Of a stretch of 64,000 nucleotides of DNA, positions 26,092 to 36,594 are shown piece by piece; the first letter of the stretch is position 1, and each line of letters begins with the position of its first letter. Origin of the DNA: Bacteroidota bacterium (GTDB lineage: Bacteria > Bacteroidota > Ignavibacteria > SZUA-365); contig JAEYUG010000079.1 in assembly GCA_023432805.1 (NCBI GenBank), positions 1 to 64,000 of the forward strand, written 5' to 3'. The position numbers and the translations under genes are program-made. The notes beneath the pieces were generated by a model. The model was not told where the DNA came from. It did no database searches and saw only the letters and a program-made list of their open reading frames with translations.

Positions 26092-28515
26092 TCATTCCGC
26101 AGGCTGCAAGGGAGCAGGCTGCGACATCGGCATGCGCAGCGCACGGATGCTCGGCCAGTCGGTCTCGCGGTCAACGGTCGTGAAGACGGGACCCTCGATG
26201 CGCCAGGGACGTGCCACTGTCGTTGCCCCGACCGCCACCGTTGTCACATCCCGTGGCACCACGCGCGTGGCCACACGCGCCTCACCCGTGCGCACGTCGC
26301 GCAGGGCGATCGTCACCACATCCCCACCGGAGAGATGCTGCACCGTTGCCGTGAGATTGGGTCCGCTGCGCTGCCAAGTCACACGCACCCGTGATCCGCC
26401 GCAGCGCACATTCATCGCCATCCATTCGACCGCCGCCGGCAGCTGCGGCGAAAGCTCCAGCCAGGCCTTGCCGTCCACCGTCCGCGCCTGCAGCCCCATG
26501 TATTCCTGTGACATCACACGCAGATACTCCGCATTGCTCCACGCCTGACTGAAGGTGCCCGACCACCGCGGCACAGTCTCCCCATCCCGCGGCAGCGCGT
26601 CGCGGCACTCGGCAAGCGTGCCCACCGCACCCTGCGTGCGCGCCAGCTCCTCGAGTGACTGCGTCAGGATCCACGCGCTGTCGGCAGCGCCGAAGCGGCA
26701 GAGCGCTGAAATCGCGGGACCCGACAACCAGGTCCAGATCGTCCCGTTGTGATACGCTGCATCCTTGTGGTAGGCATCCACCCGGTCATGCCAGGGATGG
26801 AAGGAGGAATCCGTCGGCGCGAGCGACATCACCCCCGCACGCTGCACCGTCGCTCGCAGCACGGCTCCGCACGCGCGCACCGCGACACTGTCGGGAAGCA
26901 TCCTGCCGGCCCGGGCGGCCAGCAGCACGTTCGGCCGCAGTGTCATGTCGCGCTGTCCATCCCCGGTCAACCGGTCTGCGATCTGGCCTATCACGGGATC
27001 GATGAACTCCTCGCGGAAGGCCCGTGCCACGCGCACCGCGGCAAGGTGATACCGCTCGGCGAGCCGATTGTCGCCGCAACGCTGCGCCATGCGCGCAGTC
27101 GCCTCGAGCTGCGCGTGCCAGAGCGCCTGGATCTCGACCGCGCGCGAGCCGCGCGGACTCCACGGACCGTTCGGCCCCACCGCATCCATCCACGTGTCGG
27201 CATCCCCGTGCGTGAGCAGTCCCTTTCCGTCGACCCGGTGGCGCAGCGGACCATCCGCCGCACGCACGAGCACCGGCAGGATCTCCTGCGCGAACGCCTC
27301 GTCTCCCGACGCATCCACATACGCATCTGCGGCCAGCACGAACCACGGCGTACCGTCAACCGTGTTGTAGATCGCCTCGTCGGGACGCACGCGGTTCGGG
27401 ATGCGTCCGAGATCGGGACTCGCCGCATCACGCATCTGCAGCGCCGCGAAGGCTCGCAGCACCTCGCGCGCATCCTCGAAACGTCCCGTCGCGAGCAGTG
27501 CCCCCGGAAACGCGATGAAGGTGTCGCGCCCCCAGTAGTCGTCGAACCACGGAAGTCCGGCATAGATGCCGCGTCCCGTCTGCCGCATCACCAGCGCATC
27601 CATCGATGCGGCGATCCAGTCGAACACCTCCCGCTGACCCGGCACGCTCGACGCAAACCCGATCTCGCCGAGCAGCCGCTTGATGCGCCGCTCCCGCGCC
27701 GCACGTCGCGCCGCGATCTCCTCTGCCCCGCGCATGGGAACCTCGCCCTGCGCCGACAACTCGATCGTGATCCGCACCGGCGCACCCGTCGCCGTACCGA
27801 TGTACCAGATCGGCGCATGCTGTCCGTCGAGCGGCGGCAGCTTGTCGGTCACACGCGCATCCGGCGCCTCCCAGGCGCCGTCGTCAAGACCGTCGACCCG
27901 CGCGAATCCGTGCATCCCGAGCTCGTCCGACCGCACCGTGAAGGCCCCGCCGCGCACGCCGTTCTCCCCGCGCGCAAATGCGCGGTTCCACACCGGAAGC
28001 ACCATCACATCCCCGCGATACGAGGTCTCGATCTCGATTGCGAGCAGCGTGAGCGAGTCCGCGAAGAACGCCCGCTCCACCGTGTTGTACGCCGCATACC
28101 GCCGCGTGAATCCCACCGGCGTCACCTCCGTGCGCGCAGTGGAGCGGTCCAGCAGCTCGCCGCCCACCACCACGCGCACATCCTCGAACAGCTTCCGACG
28201 GCGGTCGGTGATGCCGTGGAACTCCGACGCATTTGCGCCCTGCACCATCCCGCACCAGAACGCGCTCTGTCCGTTCGTGTACGCAAACACGCGCGGCTCC
28301 CCGCCCTCGATCGTCATCACTGGAAGTGCCGGTGCGGGCGCATCCTTCGAGAAGGGCAGGGTGGATGCTGCGGCCGCATCCGCTGCGGCCGACGGTGTCA
28401 CCACGGTGCCCGCGCGCGTGCGGCCGGGTTTCGACGTGCGACCTTTCTTCGTCTGGGGGGAAGCCGCCTGCGAGGCAAGCAGGATGAGCACGCAGAAGAG
28501 CGCGAGGTGTTTCAT
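26092..28515 (-). CDS. Secreted amylo-alpha-1,6-glucosidase / glycogen debranching-type enzyme (GH133-like)
   Basis: An 807-residue protein with a signal peptide (MKHLALFCVLILLASQAAS) and a Lys/Arg/Ser linker to about residue 60. Residues 60-280 form a beta-sandwich N-terminal domain; residues 300-690 are the (alpha/alpha)6 catalytic domain of the debranching family: LPWFDDYWGRDTFIAFPGAL, IYNTVDGTPWFVLAADAY, THGDADTWMDA, SRAVEIQALW and the final YHNGTIWTWLSGP. A periplasmic or secreted location would let it trim alpha-1,6 branches of imported glucans. It is the last gene of the sugar ABC operon, 48 bases after the ATPase gene. Confidence 0.85.
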   Translation of the reverse strand: MKHLALFCVLILLASQAASPQTKKGRTSKPGRTRAGTVVTPSAAADAAAASTLPFSKDAPAPALPVMTIEGGEPRVFAYTNGQSAFWCGMVQGANASEFHGITDRRRKLFEDVRVVVGGELLDRSTARTEVTPVGFTRRYAAYNTVERAFFADSLTLLAIEIETSYRGDVMVLPVWNRAFARGENGVRGGAFTVRSDELGMHGFARVDGLDDGAWEAPDARVTDKLPPLDGQHAPIWYIGTATGAPVRITIELSAQGEVPMRGAEEIAARRAARERRIKRLLGEIGFASSVPGQREVFDWIAASMDALVMRQTGRGIYAGLPWFDDYWGRDTFIAFPGALLATGRFEDAREVLRAFAALQMRDAASPDLGRIPNRVRPDEAIYNTVDGTPWFVLAADAYVDASGDEAFAQEILPVLVRAADGPLRHRVDGKGLLTHGDADTWMDAVGPNGPWSPRGSRAVEIQALWHAQLEATARMAQRCGDNRLAERYHLAAVRVARAFREEFIDPVIGQIADRLTGDGQRDMTLRPNVLLAARAGRMLPDSVAVRACGAVLRATVQRAGVMSLAPTDSSFHPWHDRVDAYHKDAAYHNGTIWTWLSGPAISALCRFGAADSAWILTQSLEELARTQGAVGTLAECRDALPRDGETVPRWSGTFSQAWSNAEYLRVMSQEYMGLQARTVDGKAWLELSPQLPAAVEWMAMNVRCGGSRVRVTWQRSGPNLTATVQHLSGGDVVTIALRDVRTGEARVATRVVPRDVTTVAVGATTVARPWRIEGPVFTTVDRETDWPSIRALRMPMSQPAPLQPAE

Positions 28516-28563
28516 GGTGATGTGCGGAAGTGTCGGAAAGTGATGCGCCGCCTGGAGGCGGTG

Positions 28564-29664
<1,101 letters not shown>

Positions 29665-29694
29665 GTGTCGTGCGTGTCTCGAATGTGAATGTGA

Positions 29695-30534
29695 TCAGCC
29701 CTTGACGCCGCCGAGGGTCAGGCCCCCGATCAGGTAGCGGCTCAATGCGAGAAAGAGGGCCATGGCGGGAATGCTGACGATAAGCGCGCCAGCCGCGTAG
29801 AGTCCCCATTCGGTGCTCATGTTCGACTGGAAGCTCTTGAGACCGATCGGGAGGGTGAACATTTCCTCGTAGGTCAGCACCTGCGCGGCGACGATGTATT
29901 CGGTCCACGCACTCATGAACGAAAAGAGTGCCGTGATCACGAGCGCGGGCGTGGCGAGGGGGAGTATCACCCGATAAAAGGATCCGAATCTCCCGAGACC
30001 GTCGATGCGCGCCGCCTCCTCGAGGCTGACCGGGATCGTATCGTAGTAGCCCTTCATCTGCCAGACGCAGAAGGGCAGGGCGGTCGAACTATAGATGACG
30101 ATGAGCCCGAGGAAGGTATTGATCAAGTGGAGCTTCGCCATCATGATGTACAGGGGCAGGAGCAGCATCGTCGCCGGGAACATCTGGGTGACGAGCAGGC
30201 TGAGCAGTCCGGCCGATCGGCCGGGAAATCGGTAACGGGAGAACGCATACCCTGCCGTTGATGCAAGTGCGGTGCCGGTGAGCATCACCACGGCGGTGAT
30301 GAACAATGAGTTTCGGATCCACAGCAGGAAGGGCCGGTCGCGGAAGAGGCTCACGTAATTGTCCCAGGTCGCGCCGTCGGGAATGATCGCAAGGGAGTCG
30401 CTGAGCAGGGTGGCTCGGGGACGCAGGGAAATGCTGAACACCTGGAGGATCGGGTAGACAGCCACGACGACGAAGAGCAGGACGATCACGTAGATCGCTG
30501 CGAGCTTGAGTGGGGTGTCCTTTTTCAGTGCCAT
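29695..30534 (-). CDS. Sugar ABC transporter permease (MalG-like)
   Basis: A 279-residue inner-membrane permease with six hydrophobic segments. The EAA loop that contacts the ATPase is visible at SLEEAARIDGLGRFGSFYRVILPLATP. The start at 30534 lies two bases from the stop of the preceding fused gene; longer upstream frames have no membrane or permease character. Together with the fused MalE-MalF protein it forms the translocation pore of a carbohydrate-uptake transporter of the CUT1 type. Confidence 0.93.
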   Translation of the reverse strand: MALKKDTPLKLAAIYVIVLLFVVVAVYPILQVFSISLRPRATLLSDSLAIIPDGATWDNYVSLFRDRPFLLWIRNSLFITAVVMLTGTALASTAGYAFSRYRFPGRSAGLLSLLVTQMFPATMLLLPLYIMMAKLHLINTFLGLIVIYSSTALPFCVWQMKGYYDTIPVSLEEAARIDGLGRFGSFYRVILPLATPALVITALFSFMSAWTEYIVAAQVLTYEEMFTLPIGLKSFQSNMSTEWGLYAAGALIVSIPAMALFLALSRYLIGGLTLGGVKG

Positions 30535-30536
30535 GT

Positions 30537-32855
30537 TCAGTACACGTTGTCGACTGCCGAGGTCCTGCGCATGAAACGCAGGCTGAACACGGCGAGGATG
30601 AGGAAGATGATGAAGCTGAACGCGGCGGCGTATCCGTAGCGGTAGAGGTTGAACGCCGCGCGGTAGACGTAGCTGACGAGGATGTGCGTCTGATCGGCCG
30701 GCTGTCCGCCGTTCGAGACCAGCCAGATCACGTTGATGTTGTTGAAGGTCCACACGATGCCGAGCGTGATTGCCGGGATCATCACGGGTTTGAGCAGCGG
30801 TACGGTGATGGTGCGGAATTGCTGCCAGCCACTGGCGCCGTCGATCTCGGCGGCCTCATACAATTCAGAGGGAATGGACTGGAGTCCCCCGAGCGCAATC
30901 ATCATCATGAACGGGAATCCGAGCCAGATGTTGGTGATGATCGCCGATGTGAACGCGAGCGAGCTGTCGGTGAGCCAGGGCAGGGGCGAGAGCGCGAAGG
31001 CGTATTTCAGCATCGCGTTGATCGCACCGCTGTCGGTGTTGAACATGCCGCGCCAGGTCAGTGCGGTGATGTACTGCGGCACGGCCCAGGGGAGGATCAA
31101 CAGCACGCGGAAGATCGCCTTCCCGGGCAGCTTCCGGTTGAGCAGCATGGCGAGCATGACGCCGATCGCAACATGCAGGCTGACGTTCACCACCGTCCAC
31201 ACGATCGTTTTGAGAAACACCGCATAGAATTCCGTGCCGAACATCGCGGCCGCCGCGCCCGGCACAGTACCCTCGGCCCGGGCGATCTCCGCGGTGAAGC
31301 GATCGATACCGAACACTTTTCCATATTGTCCAAAGCCGATCAGCTCCCAGCTGTTGACCGTGAGCATGCTCATGTTCGACAGTGAGATCACGAGGTTGTA
31401 GACGAACGGGTACACGACGACCCCGAACATCAGCAGAGCAGCGGGAGCGATCATCCACAGCGCGAAGCGGGCATTGCCCCCATCGAGTCTCCCGCGGACG
31501 CGCACGAGGGGCAGCACGAAACCGCGCACGAGCGCGAGGAAGGCTGCGACCGCAGCGGCGATGCCAAGCAGGTACAGCAGCACGACCACCCAGCCGCCGC
31601 CGCGCTCGTCATCGGAAGAACCTTCATTGAGCTCCGCGATCTTCTGCACCGCCAGCCGCTGCTGCTCACGCGCTGCAGCCTCGGCGGTCATGTTGCCGCC
31701 GAGCACGCTCTGGTACGGGGGACGCATGGCATCCCACACTGCGCGCATCTCGGGAACGAGCGGCGAAGGCACGCCCAGACGCGCCTGTTCGATGGAGGTT
31801 GCGATCACGGCATCACCCGTGATGCGGGGATCCCGTTGCAGAGCCAGTGAGGAGGGAATCGTCTTGAGACGCGAGGCGAAGATGTACTGCGTTTCGTCGC
31901 TGAGCATGAAGGTGAGGAAGCGTCGCACAGCGTCGCGTGTGGCTCCCTCGACCGATGCGTTGACAAAGTAGCCCTTGCACGACACCATGGGCGCGGAGGG
32001 GAGGCCCGTCTCCTCGTTGCGCGGCAGCACCGCCAGCGCGAAATCGTCGCCGAGCGCTTCCATGTACTTTCCCCACGACCACGAGCCGTTGATGATCATC
32101 GCCGCACGTGCATCGGTGAACTTGCTGTCGGCAATTTCGTAGTCGCATTCGCGGGGAATAATCCGTGCCTCGTCGCGAAGCATGCGGACGAACTCGAAGC
32201 CGCGGACCGAAGCGTCGTTGTCGAGTGTCGGTCGATTGCCAGCGTCGAGGACGCTTCCCCCGAAGGAGGAGTAGAAAGGAATGAAGAAGAAGGGCTCGGT
32301 GTAGTTCCACACGAGTCCGTACTGATCGATCACTCCGTCGCCCGTGCGATCCCTTGTCAGACGTTTACCGAACGCGACGAGTTCGGCGAGGGTTTCGGGT
32401 GCGCGCGTGAGCCCCGCCTCGCGGAAGAGCCGCTTGTTCCAGACCAGGGCGAGGTGATTGCCGATCTCATCGCCGATCTGGTAAAGGCGTCCTTTGTAGC
32501 GTGTGAGGGCCTTCTCGTCGAAGCGTATCAGATCATCGGGTCCGAATATTTTGTCCAGCGGTGCAATGATGTGCATCGACTCAAAGGCACCGACAAAGTC
32601 ACTCGGACCGTAGACCAGCTCGGGTCCCCCGCCGGTGAAGGCCGCTGCGGCCTGGAAGCCCACACGCAGTTCCTCATTCTCCTTGTAGAGCTGCATGACG
32701 CGGATGCCCGGTGTCTGCGCTTCGAAGACACGGATGCGATCCTCGAGAATGGTGCGGGCATCCGGTCGCATCTGATGCCACAGATGCAGCGTCACCTGCG
32801 CGCGCACGGGCAGTGCGAGCGCAACGAGACACATGAGCATGGTCAGCGATTTCAT
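30537..32855 (-). CDS. Fused sugar-binding protein and ABC permease (MalE-MalF type)
   Basis: A 772-residue fusion. Residues 1-19 are a signal peptide (MKSLTMLMCLVALALPVRA). Residues 20-410 are a CUT1 family solute-binding protein (LHLWHQM, RFDEKALTRYKGRLYQIGDE, YGLVWNYTEPFFFIPFYSSF, AAMIINGSWSW). A linker of about 30 acidic and Gly residues leads into a transmembrane helix at about 430, followed by a complete MalF-like permease with the EAA motif SELYEAAEIDGASGWQQFRTITVPLL. Tethering the binding domain means no freely diffusing receptor is needed. The gene is in frame with no sign of a frameshift. It heads the operon with a second permease, an ATPase and a debranching enzyme, suggesting uptake of maltodextrin-like glucans. 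Confidence 0.93.
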   Translation of the reverse strand: MKSLTMLMCLVALALPVRAQVTLHLWHQMRPDARTILEDRIRVFEAQTPGIRVMQLYKENEELRVGFQAAAAFTGGGPELVYGPSDFVGAFESMHIIAPLDKIFGPDDLIRFDEKALTRYKGRLYQIGDEIGNHLALVWNKRLFREAGLTRAPETLAELVAFGKRLTRDRTGDGVIDQYGLVWNYTEPFFFIPFYSSFGGSVLDAGNRPTLDNDASVRGFEFVRMLRDEARIIPRECDYEIADSKFTDARAAMIINGSWSWGKYMEALGDDFALAVLPRNEETGLPSAPMVSCKGYFVNASVEGATRDAVRRFLTFMLSDETQYIFASRLKTIPSSLALQRDPRITGDAVIATSIEQARLGVPSPLVPEMRAVWDAMRPPYQSVLGGNMTAEAAAREQQRLAVQKIAELNEGSSDDERGGGWVVVLLYLLGIAAAVAAFLALVRGFVLPLVRVRGRLDGGNARFALWMIAPAALLMFGVVVYPFVYNLVISLSNMSMLTVNSWELIGFGQYGKVFGIDRFTAEIARAEGTVPGAAAAMFGTEFYAVFLKTIVWTVVNVSLHVAIGVMLAMLLNRKLPGKAIFRVLLILPWAVPQYITALTWRGMFNTDSGAINAMLKYAFALSPLPWLTDSSLAFTSAIITNIWLGFPFMMMIALGGLQSIPSELYEAAEIDGASGWQQFRTITVPLLKPVMIPAITLGIVWTFNNINVIWLVSNGGQPADQTHILVSYVYRAAFNLYRYGYAAAFSFIIFLILAVFSLRFMRRTSAVDNVY

Positions 32856-32924
32856 GGGGGCAGTCGTGTACGACGGGACCTCACAAACTACCGATGCCCA
32901 ACCTCAAAGACAACCGCTCCGCTC

Positions 32925-35900
32925 TCATGCAAACGCCTCGCGCAGCAGCTTTTCCTGCTCGAGCGCGTGAATCGATATGCTTCCGGTGGCGGGACTCGCA
33001 CTGACCGTCCGTCCGACATAGCTGATCGAATATGGTTCGGCGAGCGCGTCGCGCAGATGCGCAAACACGAAGTTCCATGCCCCCATATTGCGCGGCTCCT
33101 CCTGCACCCACCGCACATCGCGCACCTTCGGATACTTCCGCAGGGCGTCGACGATATCGGCAAAGGGAAACGGGTACAACTGCTCGAGCCGAAGGATGAC
33201 CGTATCCTCATGCCCCAGCTGTGTGCGATGCGCGATCAGCTCGTGCGCGACCTTGCCCGACGCCAGCAGCATGCGCGTCGGCCCGGTCGGCGGCGCGGGA
33301 TCGTCGAGCACGAAGTGGAACCGTCCGCTCGTGAACGCCGCTGCCGGACACTTCGTGACCTCCGCCCGCAGCAGGCTCTTCGGTGTCATCACGATGAGCG
33401 GCTTCCGTTCGGGTTCGTGCGCCTGGCGGCGCAGGATGTGGAAGTACTGCGCCGATGTCGAGGGAATCGCGACGCGCATGTTGCTCTCCGCACAGAGAAT
33501 GAGGAAGCGTTCGAGCCGCGCACTGGAGTGCTCGGGACCCTGCCCCTCGAATCCGTGCGGAAGCAGCATCACGAGCCCGGACTGCTGGTTCCACTTGTCC
33601 TCGGCTGCCGCGATGAACTGGTCGACGATGATCTGCGCACCGTTGACGAAGTCGCCGAACTGGGCCTCCCAGATCACGAGGGGATCCTTCCATGCGGTCG
33701 CGTACCCGTACTCGAAGCCGAGCACGGCGTACTCGCTCAGGAGGCTGTCGAAGGGCAGCAGCCGCGCGTGACCATCTGTCAGCATGTTGAGGGGAATGAT
33801 AGTGCGCCCGGTGCGCTGGTCGACGAGCACGGCGTGACGCTGGCTGAAGGTGCCGCGCCTGCAATCCTGCCCGGACAGACGAATGTCGATGCCTTCGAGC
33901 AGGAGTGAACCGAAAGCAAGCGCCTCGGCGGTGGACCAATCCACCGCGTCGCTGTCGAGCAGGCCACGCCTGGCCTCGAGCTGCCGCAGGAGCTTCGGGT
34001 GCACGGTGAAGTCCTCGGGCGGTGATGTGATCGTGTCGAGAATGTGCCGCAGGGTCCCGGCAGGAACCCCGGTCTCCGGAACCGGGGCGGGATCTTCCGT
34101 GACCTCGCGGAAGAGCGTCGCCATCGAGACGTCCGGGGGACGCAGTTCGCGGGTCTCGTCGAAGGCCAGCTCGTACTGCGCGTGGTACTGCTCGAGTGCG
34201 GACTCCGCTTCGTCGAGTGTGATGTCGCCGCGATTGACGAGCAGTTCAGTGTACAATTTGCGCACCGAGCGCTTGTCGCGGATGTACGCGTACATGAGAG
34301 GCTGAGTGTAACTGGGGTCGTCTCCCTCGTTGTGGCCATGACGACGGTAGCAGATCATATCGACGACCACATCCTTGTGAAAGGTGTTGCGAAAGGCCAG
34401 CGCGAGCTCGATCACATGCACGCAGGCTTCGGCATCGTCGCCGTTCACGTGAAAGATCGGTGCCTGCACCATCTTGGCAACATCGGTGGCGTAGACGCTC
34501 GAGCGGGCGTCGCGCGGACTCGTGGTGAACCCGATGCCATTGTTGACCACGATGTGCACGGTGCCGCCGGTCCGATAGCCCGACAGCATGCTGAAGTTGA
34601 AGGTCTCGGCCACAACGCCCTGACCGGCGAAGGCCGCATCGCCGTGAATGAGCACGGGAAGCACGCGCTCGTGCGCCGTGTCGCCCATGCGGTCCTGCAT
34701 CGCGCGCACCATGCCCTCGACCACGGGACCTACGGCCTCGAGGTGGCTCGGATTCGATGCGAGGGTTACGGGCAGTTCCACGCCGTCGCTGCCCTGGAAC
34801 CTTCCTTCGGCACCAAGGTGGTACTTGACGTCGCCCGATCCTTGCATGGAATTGGGGTCGATGTCGCCTTCGAACTCGCGGAAGATCTTCTGGTAGCTCA
34901 TGCCGAGGATGTTGGCCAGCACGTTGAGTCTTCCGCGATGCGCCATGCCCATGACGACCGCACGGCTTCCGCTCTGTGCTGCGGCATCAAACAGGGCGTC
35001 GAGCATGGGGATGAGGGACTCGGCTCCTTCCAACCCGAATCGCTTGTGCCCCACATACCTGGTGTGCAGGAATTTCTCGAAGGCCTCTGCGGCGTTCAGC
35101 TTTTCGAGGATGCGCCGCTTGCGGGTTCCGTCCATCCACGCCGCGCGTGGCAGGTTTTCGACACGCTGCTGCATCCACGATTTCTGAAGGGGATCCTGGA
35201 TGTGCATGTACTCGATGCCGATCGTACGGCAATAGGCATCGCGGAGGATGTCCATGATCTCGCGCAGGGTCGCGCGACGCTGCCCGCCGAGCCCGCCCGT
35301 GATGAACATGCGGTCGAAGTCCCACAAGGTCAGGCCATAGGTGGCGGGATCGAGTTCGGAATGGGACTGCAGGTCGTGGGTGAGGGGATTGAGATGGGCG
35401 AGCAGATGTCCGCGCACGCGGTACATGTTGATCAGCTGCAACACCCGGGCCTGCTCTTCGATCACGGCGTCGATGCCGCTCTCGCTTTCGAACACGGGAT
35501 TGCGGTCCCGCGCGAGCCTCACCGGCGCGTAGGGGATGCGCAGCGCTGCGAAGATTTCGTTGTAGAAGTCCTCGCTGCCACCGAGCAGGTCGTGCAGCAC
35601 GGCGAGAAACTGACCGCTCTCCGCCCCCTGAATCACGCGGTGATCGTATGTGCTCGTGACCATCATCACCTTGCTGACACCGAGCCGGGCGAGGGTCTTG
35701 GGATCCGCGCTCTGCCACTCGGCCGGATATCCGATCGCCCCGGTCCCGATGATCACGCTCTGCCCCGGCATGAGCCGCGGCACGGAGTGGATCGTGCCGA
35801 TGGTGCCGGGATTGGTCAGACTCACGTTCGTGCCCGTGAAGTCGTCAGGCGTGATGCTCCCGGATGTGACGCGGCGGATCATCTCATTGTAGGCCTCGTA

Positions 35901-36506
35901 GAAGGTGCGGAAGTCCATCTCCTCGGCATGCTTGATGTTCGGCACGAGCAGTCCGCGCGTACCATCCTTCTTCACGACGTCGACCGCGATGCCAAGGTTG
36001 ATGTGCGCGGCCGGCACCTTGTAGGGCTTGCCCTCATGACGCAGGAAGATCGTCGTCATTGCCGGCATGTGCACGAGCGCTCTGAGAATGCCCCAGGCAA
36101 TGATGTGCGTGAAGCTTGCCTTTCCACTCAAGGTCTCTTCGAGGAACCTGTTGATAATACGGCGGTTTTCCTCGAGCAGCTTGACGGGAATCGAGCGTGT
36201 GGAAGTGGCGGTCGGGATGGAAAGACTCGCCTCCATGTTGCGCACGATGATCTCGGGCGCCCCTCGCAACAATTCGGCACCCGGGGGAAGCGGCGCCACC
36301 GCAACAGCGTCGGGAACAGGCATCACGTCGACTTTCGGGGGACCCTCGCGAAGCAGCACAGGCATCGCACTGGGAGTGTAGTCCGCAAAAAACTCGCGCC
36401 AGCGGGCGCTGACCGACGTGGGATCGGCAACGAAGCGCCGATACATCTCGTCGATCAGCCAGATGTTCGGTCCGTATCTGAGCGGTGTGTCCAGGGGGTC
36501 CGCCAT
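32925..36506 (-). CDS. Multifunctional 2-oxoglutarate dehydrogenase/decarboxylase (E2 core fused to E1)
   Basis: A 1193-residue TCA-cycle enzyme of the type found in mycobacteria (Kgd). Residues 1-40 are the E1 N-terminal helix (GPNIWLIDEMYRRFVADPTS). Residues about 90-330 are the E2 succinyltransferase catalytic core, with the active-site motif DHRVIQGAESG. Residues about 400-1193 are a complete thiamine-diphosphate E1: DVKYHLGAEGRF, MGMAHRGRLNVLANILG, VVNNGIGFTTSPRDARSS, HVNGDDAEA and YRRHGHNEGDDPSYTQP. As in Kgd there is no N-terminal lipoyl domain, so lipoyl groups must come from another protein. ATG 36506 is chosen because the conserved N-terminus follows directly; longer frames add only a few residues. 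Confidence 0.94.
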   Translation of the reverse strand: MADPLDTPLRYGPNIWLIDEMYRRFVADPTSVSARWREFFADYTPSAMPVLLREGPPKVDVMPVPDAVAVAPLPPGAELLRGAPEIIVRNMEASLSIPTATSTRSIPVKLLEENRRIINRFLEETLSGKASFTHIIAWGILRALVHMPAMTTIFLRHEGKPYKVPAAHINLGIAVDVVKKDGTRGLLVPNIKHAEEMDFRTFYEAYNEMIRRVTSGSITPDDFTGTNVSLTNPGTIGTIHSVPRLMPGQSVIIGTGAIGYPAEWQSADPKTLARLGVSKVMMVTSTYDHRVIQGAESGQFLAVLHDLLGGSEDFYNEIFAALRIPYAPVRLARDRNPVFESESGIDAVIEEQARVLQLINMYRVRGHLLAHLNPLTHDLQSHSELDPATYGLTLWDFDRMFITGGLGGQRRATLREIMDILRDAYCRTIGIEYMHIQDPLQKSWMQQRVENLPRAAWMDGTRKRRILEKLNAAEAFEKFLHTRYVGHKRFGLEGAESLIPMLDALFDAAAQSGSRAVVMGMAHRGRLNVLANILGMSYQKIFREFEGDIDPNSMQGSGDVKYHLGAEGRFQGSDGVELPVTLASNPSHLEAVGPVVEGMVRAMQDRMGDTAHERVLPVLIHGDAAFAGQGVVAETFNFSMLSGYRTGGTVHIVVNNGIGFTTSPRDARSSVYATDVAKMVQAPIFHVNGDDAEACVHVIELALAFRNTFHKDVVVDMICYRRHGHNEGDDPSYTQPLMYAYIRDKRSVRKLYTELLVNRGDITLDEAESALEQYHAQYELAFDETRELRPPDVSMATLFREVTEDPAPVPETGVPAGTLRHILDTITSPPEDFTVHPKLLRQLEARRGLLDSDAVDWSTAEALAFGSLLLEGIDIRLSGQDCRRGTFSQRHAVLVDQRTGRTIIPLNMLTDGHARLLPFDSLLSEYAVLGFEYGYATAWKDPLVIWEAQFGDFVNGAQIIVDQFIAAAEDKWNQQSGLVMLLPHGFEGQGPEHSSARLERFLILCAESNMRVAIPSTSAQYFHILRRQAHEPERKPLIVMTPKSLLRAEVTKCPAAAFTSGRFHFVLDDPAPPTGPTRMLLASGKVAHELIAHRTQLGHEDTVILRLEQLYPFPFADIVDALRKYPKVRDVRWVQEEPRNMGAWNFVFAHLRDALAEPYSISYVGRTVSASPATGSISIHALEQEKLLREAFA

Positions 36507-36594
36507 GGGTTTGTTCTCCGATTCTATGCACATTTGCATCAATGAACTGAACGTGAATGTCCGCGCAGGCGGACCCCATCAGCAGGAGGTAGCC

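Noticed and set aside
34044..36545. Long plus-strand open frame opposite the 2-oxoglutarate dehydrogenase gene
   Set aside because: No family motifs, low-complexity composition typical of antisense to a GC-rich gene; the minus strand encodes intact E2 and E1 motifs.
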